Origin: Cordylochernes scorpioides
Lineage: Eukaryota > Arthropoda > Arachnida > Pseudoscorpiones > Chernetidae
Length of the DNA stretch: 64,000 nucleotides
NCBI GenBank assembly: GCA_030710605.1
Contig: CP092874.1
Span: 38,291,063-38,355,062 of the forward strand
Direction of reading: 5' to 3'
This document shows, piece by piece, positions 11,043 through 21,280 of the stretch. The notes under the pieces are model-generated. The model made no database searches and was not told the origin of the DNA. It saw nothing but the letters and a program-made list of their open reading frames with translations. The position numbers were made by a program, and so were the translations under genes. How positions within the stretch are numbered: position 1 is the stretch's first letter; each line of letters begins with the position of its first letter.

Positions 11043-11740
11043 GTGTAGACATGTGGTGTACTTACAGTACAGCTGTCACAACCCTCTACTCACCATTATT
11101 ATCATGGCCTGGTACTACATGTGTAGACATGTGGTGTACTTACAGTACAGCTGTCACAACCCTCTACTCACCATTATTATCATGGCCTGGTACTACATGT
11201 GTAGACATGTAGTGTACTTACAGTACAAGCTGTCACAACCCTCTACCCACCTTGATTATCATGGCCTGGTACTACATGTGTAGACTCATGTAAAACTGGC
11301 TTTACTATGTGTATATAGCCATGGATTCTTTCATATTTAAATACTATTATTTAAAGAATGCTATGTAGTTAATAGTAATGTCTGAATAAAGAATTTTAAC
11401 TTACATGTGTAGACATGTGGTGTACTTACAGTACAAGCTGTGACAACCCTCTACCCACCAAGTTATATTGGCCTGGTACTACATGTATAGACATGTGGTG
11501 AACTTACAGTAAAGATGCCACAACCCTCTACACACAATGATTTTAATGTCCTTGTACTACATATGTAGACATATGGTGTACTTACAGTACAAGCTGTCAC
11601 AACCCTCTACCCACAACAGTTATCATGACTTGGTACTACATATGTAGACATGTGGTGTATTTAGAGTACAAGCTGTCATAACCCTCTACCCACCATTATT
11701 ATCATGGAATGGTTCTATCTTTATTATAAAATATACGTAG
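11043..11740 (+). repeat. 78-bp satellite, right part of array
   Basis: About seven units. GTGTAGAC recurs at 11043, 11121, 11199 and 11278 (78-79 bp period), then after a small insertion the array continues to about 11740 with rising divergence. Units carry GTGTACTTACAGTACA, CAACCCTCTACC and ATCATGGCCTGGTACTACAT. Related single or double units occur at 1862-2011 and 47045-47135. Confidence 0.93.
11286..11403 (+). mobile_element. Short retroposed insert in the satellite, 13-bp TSD
   Basis: About 117 bp of unrelated DNA interrupts the satellite. The 13-base sequence TACATGTGTAGAC borders it on both sides, and its end (AATAAAGAATTTTAACT) has a polyadenylation-like signal. That suggests a truncated retrocopy or a very short SINE. 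I cannot identify its source. Confidence 0.6.
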
Positions 11741-13259
11741 CTCAAATATTCCCTATATATCAACGTTTCCACAAAAGGTGTCTCTCTATATTCAATGTAT
11801 ATCTCAACTCCATCTATGAACAGCCTCAGCAAATATCAGATTACAGTTGGTAAGATTGCCAATGACAAGAATGTCAAAGAGTAGAAATAAAACTAAAAGT
11901 CAGAGCCTGAAATAACATTCTGCTTGAGAATATTTTCCTAATTTTTCAAATCTGGTGTTCTGTGCCAGTTTAATTTAATCTTCACAATTACAAATACGGC
12001 AGAATCAGTACAAATTACTGCGATAATAATTATTAGTATTGACAGGAGTTTTGAAAATTGACAATTAACATAATTATATTGATATCTTGTCAATACATGC
12101 AAAAGTGCACAGTCTGTGCTATTTTAAAATGATAATTAAATATAATATATATATGCCTAACACTATGTATAATGAATATGGAGCCTCTGCTACCGACAGA
12201 AAATTAGATTAGTAAAAGTGAAAAAGGAATATACAAAAAGGTTCTTTCTCTATATAAATACGTTTTATATAACCTTTTCGATATTATAAAGGTAAATACT
12301 TTATAATAAATTAATAATTTACAAACTTGCGCTTGCTTTATTTATCTCTTCGACAATATCTTTAACAGAATTTTGAGCTATAAGTAAAAAAAGAATTTGT
12401 CTAGGAAGATCAAAGGTTTACCCCTCCCCTATATAGTGGGTGGAAGTTGGGGACATATGGTGAGGGGTGGAGTCCCCCCATTAATAAAGCTTGGTGACAA
12501 ACATTGACAACTTGACAGATGCCCCCAGCGACACCACTTCACCAGGACATCCACTGACGATATTGGTGACAATCTCTTCACAGTTTGGGATTTCACAAAG
12601 AAGATTGAGTGGATTATAATTGGTCATCTATTTCATTGATTTCAACAGAGATGCTATCACGCATTTTATTTATTACTACTATATTTAATACCAAATTTGC
12701 TCTAGTATGTAAATATATCAATTCTAAAATAGGTTAAAAACACAGCTGATATTATGTAAATTTTATAATGTACATATAACTTGCCATAGTTAAGTTTCAT
12801 TTTATATCTATATTCCTGTAGAAGGGCGTTATCCCGAAAGCTCCAAAAACGTTTAATTAAATATGATACTCATCCTTAGACGTTTAATTTATTATTTAAA
12901 ATTACTTTTATATTTTATTCGTATTATTTCTCTATATTTTGACTATTTCTAAACATAAGATTGTAGTATGAAGGACGTTTTTTATACACACACTTGTTCG
13001 AAGTATCATAACATTAAAATTACTAAATATAGGAAATACTATTGTAATGTAGAAAATTAAGAAAGACAAACTTCAGGATGACACAGCAATTTATTTAAGG
13101 CTCAAGCGCACAAATTATAATTTATAAAATATAAGAGAAACAATAAGAAAAATATACATACTAGTATTAGTAGTAGTATACATATACAATGTTTATATAT
13201 TATACATATATAAATATGAACATTAATAATATGTTTATAAAATATAAGTATTACTCTAT
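11741..13259. other. AT-rich non-coding stretch with repeat fragments
   Basis: No gene. The segment 12080-12190 (CTTGTCAATACATG, CACAGTCTGTGCTATT, AATGAATATGGAGCCTCTGC) recurs at 59815-59905. A Penelope-type tail motif (CTGTAGAAGGGCG...CCGAAAGCTC) lies at 12815-12843 on the plus strand. Confidence 0.6.
12815..12843 (+). other. Penelope-type hammerhead-like tail motif
   Basis: CTGTAGA, a short GGGCG/TCCC stem, then GAAA and GCTC, the layout of the hammerhead-like motif in Penelope retroelement ends. Position 6 of the catalytic CUGANGA box is U instead of A, so self-cleavage is not expected. It probably marks a 5'-truncated Penelope copy. Confidence 0.45.
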
Positions 13260-13569
13260 AATATAAATAGGGCCTCCAATCCCGGTACATATTTTCAATC
13301 CCGGGATATCCCGGGATTTAAAAACATTTTCGTCTTTCTACGCCAAGAGGTATATCGCTTCGTTCGTTATATTTCTAATTTTTTTAGATGGTGCCAATGA
13401 CGTGTCACTTACTTCGATGAAAACAACCTGAAAGCCATATATTTTGCGCCTGCTTATGAACTGAATCATTGCTTTTGGGTTACAGTTTGAAATTATCTGC
13501 CAATTACTGTACACACATCTGGAAAAATATTACTGTTCTTGGAACTCTTAGACCACATCTCTTAATGCA

Positions 13570-13812
13570 GCGTTGGGCAGTAATCCATTCAAAGTAATAC
13601 ATTACCTTGTAAATAGGATTACTTTGCAATGCATTACTTTGCAAAAAAATTAATTGCATTAGAATGTAAACATAATTACTCGTAATACTATATATAATGA
13701 TAGCAATTGTGATTAAAATTACTTGTAATTGTAATTATAGCAAATGTAATCATGATTATTTGCAATTGTGATTATAGAAAATGTGATCATTATTGCATTT
13801 TGCCCAACTATG
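13570..13812. mobile_element. Possible nested hAT-type MITE
   Basis: CGTTGGGCAGTAAT at the left and TTGCCCAAC at the right could be short inverted ends, enclosing repeated TGTAATTGTAATTA-like motifs. I could not establish a target duplication, so it may simply be the subterminal region of the surrounding hAT. Confidence 0.3.
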
Positions 13813-13964
13813 TATTAATGTTTAGAAAGAAGACAGCACCGTTTTAAAAACCATTATTACTTTATTTAAGGGATAAAAATTCAATTTCGAGAAATATTTG
13901 AGCGTAGAAGAGATAATTTGTCAAGAGTGTCATCATGCAAACTAGAACGTATCTTATTGCATAG

Positions 13965-15143
13965 CTATCCAGAGGAGGAGAAGACTCTTTCCGATTCCAC
14001 AGACGTTGGAGGAATTGTCAGCAAGTATTGATACACACTCTCTAAAAGGGGTCCTCGTTTGCCTGACTGAGCAGCAATATTAAGTTCGTGGTTAATCATA
14101 GTTGAGTAGGATGCGGAGTCTGGTGTAGGTATTGCAATTGAAGTTGAAGAGGTCGCCTCAATAGCTTCTTGCAATCGGCGCTCAATTGTAAGATGGTCAT
14201 TCGATTGTGATGGCTCATGGCGTTCTTGTAAACTCCGAGGAAGTTGCGAATTATCAGCCTGAATTCTTACTTCGGCCATTTGTTCCTGTAACGGTTTAAG
14301 ACGCAAAAGCAATTTCACGCTAAAGTCTTTGACCATCTTCTTTTTTTCTAACTGTGCTTGCGGATTGTGCAGATATTGGAGGACTAAAGATGTTTTATTG
14401 CATAGCTCTTCTAAAATTCTCTTTTGAAAATATTTTTGCAGATCTTTGCTGAGAGAATGAGATTGTGCTTGCAGCTCCTCTAGAAGAAACTTTACTGTTG
14501 CTTCTGCAGTCAAAAGCGTAGCGTCGCGTCTACAGATAGCCGCCACAGCTGCCCGAAATGGTTTCAGTGCGGAAATTACTTGCGTCATGATATCAAAATC
14601 TTCATCAGTTAGACGGACATTTGCTTTCACATCTATTAGCGCCTTCTGAATCGCTGACTTAACACTGAGAAGTCTCTCCAACATGTTCAATAAACTTTTC
14701 CAGCGCGTTCTGCAGTCGAGAATGAGACACATACTGATGGAAATGCGATTATCTTCCCGCATGTAGTTCAGTAAGATCTCGTTCTTCAGCGGCGATCGTT
14801 TGAACAATTTCACAACCACACGACCTTTTTTCTTCACTTCATTTATATTTTTCTTTGAAAATACTGGAGATTGTGGATAAATTGCTTCAGGGAATGAGGG
14901 ATGTGCTACCTCTAGGCTAACGTTAAATGGAGAAGTGTCCTCATTGTCATCCTCGGAAAGGTCAGATTCTGCTTCATTTACTGTTGCGGAAACGAATTCA
15001 GGAACAACCCTCTCTTTTTTCTTAGCATAAAGTACATCCATCACAGCCAGATGGAGACCATGCGCGTAGCAGAGCTGTTGCAGTGGACCAATAATGTGAC
15101 CGAATTTTACCATCATTGCGCACCCATCAGTTGTAACACACAC
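13965..15143 (-). pseudogene. hAT transposase, N-terminally truncated
   Basis: 392 residues of open frame. It begins inside the catalytic domain (VTTDG, then QLCYAHGLHLAVMDVLY), continues through an RNase H-like fold with the large insertion typical of hAT (RTRWKSLLNMLERL near residue 150), and ends with the hATC dimerisation signature TSVESERVFSSSG. The BED zinc finger and the start of the catalytic domain are absent: an in-frame TGA lies just upstream and only about 90 bp separate the frame from the terminal repeat. The first codon of the open stretch is GTG; the first ATG is about nine codons later. A mobile product is unlikely, although a truncated dimerising fragment is possible. Confidence 0.85.
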
Positions 15144-15244
15144 TGGGTTTCATGCACAAACCAGTAATCCCGGGATTTTTCGAGCAGAATCCCGGGATTT
15201 CGGGATCATTATTTGGCTCCGGGATTGGAGGCCCTAAATATAAA

Positions 15245-15674
15245 ATGATAAAAAAACCCTTTGGCAATAAACTTGTTTAATATAAACAAGTTAATAATAA
15301 ACAAGCTTAATATATTAATAAAGCTAAAAAAATTCCTTTAATATTAATTAAGAAACATAATGTAATTATCTTGATTAGTATATTGTATTTATACTTTTGT
15401 AATTATTCTAAGAATCTTTAATAAACAAGCTTATTGGAAAATGTTTATATTTCATTTTATAATTTTGAAAGTCATATGTAAATATGTATTTATATATTCA
15501 AAAGTAAAATAGATAATATTGTTTTTAATCCATTTCGATATTGTTTTCCTCTAATATTATGGCCTCTGTCGATTAATACATGTAAATTTGTAAATCCTAA
15601 GTTTTAATTTGTTTGTTGTTTTATTTGTTTCCTATGTAATGGGAACAAAAATTCCAAAAATATCGTGCCAGATT
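15245..15674. other. AT-rich non-coding stretch
   Basis: Follows the hAT element directly and runs into the second assembly gap. Repeated TAATAAACAAGCTTA-like words occur, but there is no gene or defined element. Confidence 0.5.
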
Positions 15675-15774
15675 NNNNNNNNNNNNNNNNNNNNNNNNNN
15701 NNNNNNNNNNNNNNNNNNNNNNNNNNNNNNNNNNNNNNNNNNNNNNNNNNNNNNNNNNNNNNNNNNNNNNNNNN
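15675..15774. other. Assembly gap (100 N)
   Basis: A second 100-N placeholder, ending two bases before the target duplication of the Copia element. Confidence 0.99.
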
Positions 15775-15781
15775 GGTTAAT

Positions 15782-15989
15782 TGTTGTAAGATTTAGGTAC
15801 TTACAGCTAGTAGGAAGGCATGAGGACGTTGAGGATTATATGATAATAATCTTTATTATCCATTTAGCAAGAAAGACAAAGTTATGGTAGCGAACAGTTA
15901 TTGAAGTATAGAGAAGAAGGTAAACAAACAGTTGTGATGATGATAGGTCCAGTGTGGCGCTAGCTGTCGTAGCATTCAGTTATCCAACA
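15782..15989 (-). repeat. Copia 3' LTR
   Basis: The 208-bp repeat downstream of the coding region, apparently identical to 18585-18792. The final codons and stop of the polyprotein lie inside it (stop at 15980-15982). A GC-rich purine stretch (GCCGGGGATT on the minus strand) abuts it and may serve as polypurine tract. Confidence 0.92.
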
Positions 15990-18511
15990 AATCCCCGGCA
16001 TGAATGTGGAGACATCACGAGGTTGTAGCGTAACTTCTCAAATGTCGGCCTTGGTAGCGGCTTGGTCAGAATGTCCTGAGCTTCAGTTTTGTACAGCATG
16101 TAGTCATTTCTTATGGGAGGTATTCCCTTTGTTGGTCTCGTGGATCTTCTTTGTGTGACCACTTGTGTTCCTGTGCTTGTACCGGGTTGAATGTAATCCT
16201 CGGTTTCTGAGTCCTCAAGGTTTTCGGATTGTGTTCCTGGTTCCTGACTTTCCTCTGCATTACCAATATGATTGGAGGAAGTTAGATCTGTACTTAGTAC
16301 TTGTGGTGAAGTTGTTTTTGTGGAAGCGAGGTGAAACCCATTTTCTTTTTCTATAAATTTTACGGATCTGCTGATTGTGATGTTGTCTGTATCGTGCAGG
16401 ATTCTGTATCCTTTGCTTCGATCATCGTATCCAAGAAAGATCCCTTCGATAACTTTGCTATCCAACTTGTTTCTTTTTATCTTGGGAATATAGGCGAAGG
16501 CTTTACATCCGAATCTTTTTAGATGCTTCAGACTGGGCTTCCTGTTGGTCCATAGTTCAAATGGAGTCTTGTCTGTAGCTTTCGAGGGTATTCGGTTGTG
16601 TAGGTAATTAGCTGTGGTAACCGCTTCCGCCCATAGAGACTGTGGGAGTCCTGAGTCAAACAGCATGCATCTTGTCATCTCCATTAGTGATCGATTTTTC
16701 CTTTCTGCTACTCCGTTCTGGGCTGGTGAGTAGGGGACTGTTAGCTGATGTTTGATTCCGCTTTGGTTCAGGAAATCTTCGACTTGTCGGTTTACGTACT
16801 CACGACCGTTGTCTGTCCGTATGGTTTGGATATTTTTTCCAAATTCCGTGTGTGCTGAGATGACGTAGTCTTTTATTTTTTCATAGGCTTCGTCTTTTCC
16901 TTTCAGGAGGTAGATCTTCGTGTATCTGCTGTAGTCATCAGTGAAGGTGATGAAGTATCTCTTACCGCCGAGAGAGTTAGTTGGTAATGGACCGCAGATA
17001 TCACTGTGGACAAGTTGAAGCGTTTCAGTTGCTCTGTACTCTGTCTTCTTTGGAAATGGGGTTTCGGTGAGTTTTCCTTGAATGCACTGAACGCAGTCTG
17101 TGCTGTGCGAACAGTTATTTAGACTTAGTCCTCTTGCTAGGTTCTCATTTCGAATCTTCTTAATTGATTCTATATTTATGTGTCCTAGTCTGTCGTGCCA
17201 GAGCATGAGGCAATTTTTGTTCTTGCAGTGGTTTTGTTTTGCAACATTTGCTTTGAATGTGCGAGTTTGGGGGTTGTCATCCAGGTGGAGTCGGTACATT
17301 CCATTGTCAAGTATACCGTTCGCGAGGGCTGTGTTGTCTCTTTCGATGGTACACCAATCTCTGTTGAACGTTACTTTACATCCGTTGGAGGTGGCCGCAC
17401 TCACTGACAGTAGGTTGTCTGTTAGTTCCGGGATGTAGAGAACTTTTGTGAGAAGTAAGGTGTCAGTCTTTCCTTGGGGTGTGATGACTTTGATTTCTCC
17501 TTGTCCTATCCCTTTGACCTGCAGCTTGTTGCCATTAGCAACCACAACATTTTGTGTTTGTTCTCTGTTAAGTTCAGTGAAGAAGCTTTCGTCGTACGCC
17601 ATATGAGATGTGGCTCCAGAGTCGACGAACCAGTTGTGTACACTTGCTTCTCGTTGAGTGCAATTGAGAGCTTTTGGGTTAGGTCCTTTTGTTGTTCTCT
17701 GATTTGTTGGTTGTTCTTGGGTGACACTCGACTGATTTGTGTACTTTGGTACGTTTCCTCTTCTGAAGTTTTCATATTTGTACTCTTTGTGGTTGTTGTT
17801 TCGCTTTTGATAGTGCCAACATTCTTCTTTGGAGTGGTTTGGTTTGTGGCAGAAAGAACAGAATTTCTTCTCTTTTTCTCTTCTTTGGCTTGAAGCTTTG
17901 TGGAGGCTTTTTAAGGCTTTTGATCCGGTGCTTTCGTCTTTCGAGCTTTCAACTCTGCGTGTGTGTTCATCAAGGAGTTTGTTCTTGGTGAATTCAAGCG
18001 TTAGCTCGTCATCAGGCCTTGATTCCAACATCGTGATGAGATTGGAGTAGCTCTTTGGAAGCGAGCAAAGCAGTATAGCCGTGATGTGAGAGTCCTTTAG
18101 TGTTTCGCCAATGGTTCGCAGTTTGTCAACTAGTTCCATCATGGTAGTGATGTGCTGCTGCATGTCTTTGTCTTCTTCGAGTTTTAAGCTGTATAGTTTC
18201 CTTAGCAAATAAATTTTTCCTGAGAGTGTTTTTCTTTCATAGATATTTTTAAGAGTGTCCCAGGTAGCTTTGGCTGTTAGTAGGTTTTTGACATGCACTA
18301 TTTGTGAGTCGGCGATGCTTAGATTAATGATAGCTCTAGCTTTTGAGTCTTTCTTTTTCCATTCGATTTTAGGTTCATCTGGAATATTTTCGGTGACAAC
18401 TTCCCAAAGATCTTCCTTTTGCAAAAGCATTTCAATTTTGAAAGACCATAGTGAGTAGTTATAGCCGTCGAGCTTATTTAGGGTTACATCGTGGCTCGGG
18501 AGTGACGCCAT
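15980..18511 (-). CDS. Copia Gag-protease-integrase polyprotein with RT deleted
   Basis: 843 residues in one frame. Gag occupies about 1-210 (LDGYNYSLWSFKIEMLL). A CX2CX4HX4C knuckle is at C218-C231. Protease follows (VDSGATSHM, Asp297). The integrase zinc-binding region has H439, H444, C473 and C476, and the integrase core has D504, D567 and E603, a DD35E spacing. After the C-terminal integrase tail (RRSTRPTKGIPP, about 787-799) the frame jumps at about residue 810 straight to AQDILTKPLP, the last segment of a copia RNase H. About 500 residues of RT and RNase H are thus removed without losing the frame. Such a protein could assemble, process and integrate, but needs reverse transcriptase from a full-length relative. 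Confidence 0.92.
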   Translation of the reverse strand: MASLPSHDVTLNKLDGYNYSLWSFKIEMLLQKEDLWEVVTENIPDEPKIEWKKKDSKARAIINLSIADSQIVHVKNLLTAKATWDTLKNIYERKTLSGKIYLLRKLYSLKLEEDKDMQQHITTMMELVDKLRTIGETLKDSHITAILLCSLPKSYSNLITMLESRPDDELTLEFTKNKLLDEHTRRVESSKDESTGSKALKSLHKASSQRREKEKKFCSFCHKPNHSKEECWHYQKRNNNHKEYKYENFRRGNVPKYTNQSSVTQEQPTNQRTTKGPNPKALNCTQREASVHNWFVDSGATSHMAYDESFFTELNREQTQNVVVANGNKLQVKGIGQGEIKVITPQGKTDTLLLTKVLYIPELTDNLLSVSAATSNGCKVTFNRDWCTIERDNTALANGILDNGMYRLHLDDNPQTRTFKANVAKQNHCKNKNCLMLWHDRLGHINIESIKKIRNENLARGLSLNNCSHSTDCVQCIQGKLTETPFPKKTEYRATETLQLVHSDICGPLPTNSLGGKRYFITFTDDYSRYTKIYLLKGKDEAYEKIKDYVISAHTEFGKNIQTIRTDNGREYVNRQVEDFLNQSGIKHQLTVPYSPAQNGVAERKNRSLMEMTRCMLFDSGLPQSLWAEAVTTANYLHNRIPSKATDKTPFELWTNRKPSLKHLKRFGCKAFAYIPKIKRNKLDSKVIEGIFLGYDDRSKGYRILHDTDNITISRSVKFIEKENGFHLASTKTTSPQVLSTDLTSSNHIGNAEESQEPGTQSENLEDSETEDYIQPGTSTGTQVVTQRRSTRPTKGIPPIRNDYMLYKTEAQDILTKPLPRPTFEKLRYNLVMSPHSCRGFVG

Positions 18512-18584
18512 TTTTGCTAAGCCTTTTTTCTTTGTCTTAACTCGTTAGTTGAATTTCATGCAATATTCAGTCTCATAATCTAAT

Positions 18585-18792
18585 TGTTGTAAGATTTAGG
18601 TACTTACAGCTAGTAGGAAGGCATGAGGACGTTGAGGATTATATGATAATAATCTTTATTATCCATTTAGCAAGAAAGACAAAGTTATGGTAGCGAACAG
18701 TTATTGAAGTATAGAGAAGAAGGTAAACAAACAGTTGTGATGATGATAGGTCCAGTGTGGCGCTAGCTGTCGTAGCATTCAGTTATCCAACA
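18585..18792 (-). repeat. Copia 5' LTR
   Basis: The 208-bp repeat upstream of the polyprotein start at 18511, with a leader of only about 75 bp between them. It contains the promoter in the usual arrangement, although I see no strong TATA box. Confidence 0.92.
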
Positions 18793-18849
18793 TTAATAAA
18801 TAATAAAATATTGTTTGCCTCTGAATTGAAAGACTCAATATAAGAAATG

Positions 18850-18955
18850 AATCATTTTTAACACCTTGCCAAATGCTTTACGAGGGCAAACGATTTTTTT
18901 TATAAACGTTGAGAATATAAAAACAAATTTTCTGTGTAGCCGAAGTGTCTTTTAC
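18850..18955 (-). repeat. Fragment of the 51-kb foldback family
   Basis: TTTTTAACACCTTGCCAAAT and then TAAACGTTGAGAATATAAAA and GTAGCCGAAGTG match the foldback at 51061-51245 piece by piece. It is an old, partial copy. Confidence 0.55.
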
Positions 18956-18981
18956 TTTAATGAACAATCAATTAATTGAAA

Positions 18982-19080
18982 AGGCATATATTGGATCAAA
19001 ATATTATTTATTTTACCAATATTTCAGTTGGCTGAACGCCAACCTTTATCAATAAATGATATTTTGATCCAATATATGCC
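18982..19080. mobile_element. Hairpin element with internal stem
   Basis: GGCATATATTGGATCAAAAT at the left pairs with its exact inverse ending at 19080. The loop contains a second small hairpin (GTTGGC/GCCAAC). On the minus strand this inner part reads GATAAAGGTTGGC...CCAACTGAAA, resembling a degenerate Penelope-type hammerhead-like motif. Confidence 0.6.
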
Positions 19081-19765
19081 ATTTTAATTAAAGATTTATT
19101 TATGGATTGCTCTATTTTCAGAACAATTAATATAAAATAGATCAAAAAATTAGTAAATCAACTTATGAAATGACTTGTATGATTTTATTTATAAAGATAA
19201 AACTTTTTTGACTTTTATTAGATTATTTTTATTTCTAATGTTTGAATAACCGGCTGTCTTTATACGATAATAGGTTTTGATTTGGAATTGCAGCAATTTG
19301 TGTGCTGTGAATTAGCTATAGCTTTACAAGATATTTGGGAGAAGATGACCATCTTATACATAATGAAATTTATACAAAAATTACAACCCAAATATATACC
19401 CAAAAATATTAAATATAATCAATAAAAACCTAAATTTAAATTAATTTCTAAAAAGTTACTATTAAATAGGCTTTAGTAGAACATCCATGAAAGGACATTC
19501 TAGCTAGAGGACATCTCTCTATAAAGGACAGTTTTCATTTTCAAAATTACCATTTTTACTATTTAGCAAATCTCCGGTAAGAGAGCACCTCTCCCTAAAG
19601 GATACTTTGGCTCTTCAATTAGGTGTTGTCTTTTACAGGGAGGTAGTTCTACTGTATTATAATATGAATATTCGGTGAATGGAGAATATAGAAAGCTATG
19701 GCAAGATTAAAAGGCTTCATCTGAATTCAAATTAAAAACGAATTATGCGCAAATATTTCTTTTAT
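19081..19765. other. Non-coding stretch, nothing recognised
   Basis: AT-rich, with no gene-like frame. A short imperfect palindrome lies near 19490-19650 (AGGACA/TGTCCT-type words), too weak to call. Confidence 0.45.
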
Positions 19766-20140
19766 TTTACAAAATCAACAAGAAATCTAGGGCCAGATTT
19801 CTTCAACTATTTTTTTTATTTCTCTAGATTTCGGGTCATCATTGCCTTTCAACAGGAGACTAGACTGGAAGTCATATTTCTAGGTCTTCTGTTGAAGGGT
19901 ATTTCAACAGGAGACTAGACTGGAAGTCATATTTCTAGGTCTTCTGTTGAAGGGTATTTCAACAGGAGACTAGACTGGAAGTAATATTTCTAGGTCTCCT
20001 GTTGAAGGGCATTTCAACAGGAGACCTAGAAATATGACTTCCAGTCAAGTCTCCTGTTGAAAGGCATGATGACCCGAAATCTTGAGAAATAAAAATATAG
20101 TTGAAGAAACCTGGCGCTGGATTGCTTGTTGATTTTTTAA
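19766..20140. mobile_element. Foldback element with self-complementary 55-bp tandem units
   Basis: Inverted arms of about 75 bp: AAAATCAACAAG...TTTCTTCAACTAT...TTTCGGGTCATCA at the left, with the inverse ending at about 20140. Between them three direct 55-bp units start with TTTCAACAGGAGAC at 19847, 19902 and 19957, followed by one unit in reverse orientation at about 20012. Each unit is itself a hairpin (TCAACAGGAGAC...GTCTTCTGTTGA). The whole can fold as one long stem or as a row of small cruciforms. It has no coding capacity. Confidence 0.85.
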
Positions 20141-20990
20141 ACCTGTAAAGGCAGGGTTGAACACGTATTATTTATTTTAATGAAAATAAACAATTTCTTT
20201 CTATTTTCACTGTGCAATAAAAAAAAATATATTGGGAGGGTCTGTTTCATCAGTGGTCAATTCAATATTTTCATAAAATCAATAATGCATCCATGGCCAA
20301 GTTTCTTGTATAACCTTTGTTAGCCCTGGATTTATTATTGATTTTATTAAATAATAAATCAAGGGAATATCGTTTATTTTAAAATTAATAGTTTATAATT
20401 TTGAATAGTAAAACTTCAATATATCCATGTCATAAACATGATAGCGATATGAAAGGAGTTTCTGCAATTCAAAACAATATTCTGTTAAAGTGTAGCCAAT
20501 CTAAATATTGGAAATAAAATATTATCATTTAAATATTAAAAAAAAAAAACAGATTCACCTGCAAAAATAAGGATATATTGGTTTTCTATGCAGATATTCA
20601 ATAATTATTTTTGCAAAATAGTATTGTTCTACGACTTGAAAATAGAATTATTCTGTAAAATATTGCAATAATCTTTTGAAAAAAAATTTCCATGAATTTC
20701 TCTATGGAAAAATTCTATAATTCTAATATATTCTTTGTATTCAGTAACATAACACATGGTGCCATCTATTGGTTGACTCTGAAATTATTGAGTGCTATAT
20801 TCTTTTAATCATTATGGACGAATTCACACAATTATGTAGTACACTGAAGATGAGGAAAAATATTTGATTATGTATTGGAAAATTGTTGTGAAGACTTGCT
20901 ACTGAGGAAAGAAGCATTTCCAAATCTTTTAAATCTATATTTTGAAAATGTGGAAGTCTGCAAATTGTGGATATATTTATACACTCATGG
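20141..20990. other. Non-coding stretch, weak repeat similarity
   Basis: 20200-20270 (AACAATTTCTTTCTATTTTC...GGGAGGGTCTG...CATCAGTGGTCAA) resembles the centre of the foldback at 50447-51005. No gene. Confidence 0.5.
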
Positions 20991-20991
20991 A

Positions 20992-21276
20992 CAAAACTTA
21001 AGGAAGTTGTACCTTTTAGCATGTATATGGGATTCAGACAATAACTCTGAAAGATATTACAGTGACCTTTATTGAAGACTCATGAACAAAACTTAATGAA
21101 GTTGTACCTTTTAGCATGTATATCGGTATTCAGACAATAACTCTGAAAATATAAAAAGATCTTTATTGAAGAAACACGAGATAATCAAGACAAAATTGCC
21201 CCCGTCTGCTTAAAAAAAAGCAAGAATGATTTATGCTTGAAATATAAAACTGTTCCTTAAGCTTTATCTATTAGTG
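20992..21276. mobile_element. Tc1/mariner-type MITE, TA-flanked, internally duplicated
   Basis: The left end CACTCATGGACAAAACTTAA and the right end TTAAGCTTTATCTATTAGTG are imperfect inverses, each followed by TA. The body contains an internal tandem duplication of about 85 bp (ACAAAACTTAAGGAAGTTG near 21000 and again near 21085). Relatives are at 41026-41235 and 42547-42758. The Gypsy LTR begins four bases after its right end. Confidence 0.8.
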
Positions 21277-21280
21277 TATA

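Larger units (their letters stand above)
13268..15236 (-). mobile_element. hAT transposon with perfect 8-bp TSD
   Basis: The ends are TAGGGCCTCCAATCCCGG and its exact inverse. The direct repeat AATATAAA lies immediately outside both ends (13260-13267 and 15237-15244), the 8-bp duplication diagnostic of hAT elements. Subterminal copies of TCCCGGGAT occur near both ends, as is usual for transposase binding sites. At 1969 bp the element is shorter than a typical autonomous hAT; the missing part is the N-terminal coding region. Confidence 0.93.
15782..18792 (-). mobile_element. Copia LTR retrotransposon lacking RT/RNase H
   Basis: Two 208-bp LTRs (15782-15989 and 18585-18792) start TGTTG, end CAACA and look identical base for base. 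The 5-bp duplication TTAAT flanks them (15777-15781, 18793-18797). Coding is on the minus strand, so 18585-18792 is the 5' LTR. Beside it the minus strand reads GATTATGAG, which could pair with the CUCAUAA anticodon loop of initiator tRNA-Met, the half-tRNA priming known for copia (inference). The element is only 3011 bp because the RT and RNase H region is missing. Identical LTRs imply recent insertion, so this deleted form was probably mobilised in trans. Confidence 0.93.

Noticed and set aside
17100..18458. Plus-strand frames of 66-139 codons across the Copia element
   Set aside because: Antisense shadows of the 843-residue polyprotein.
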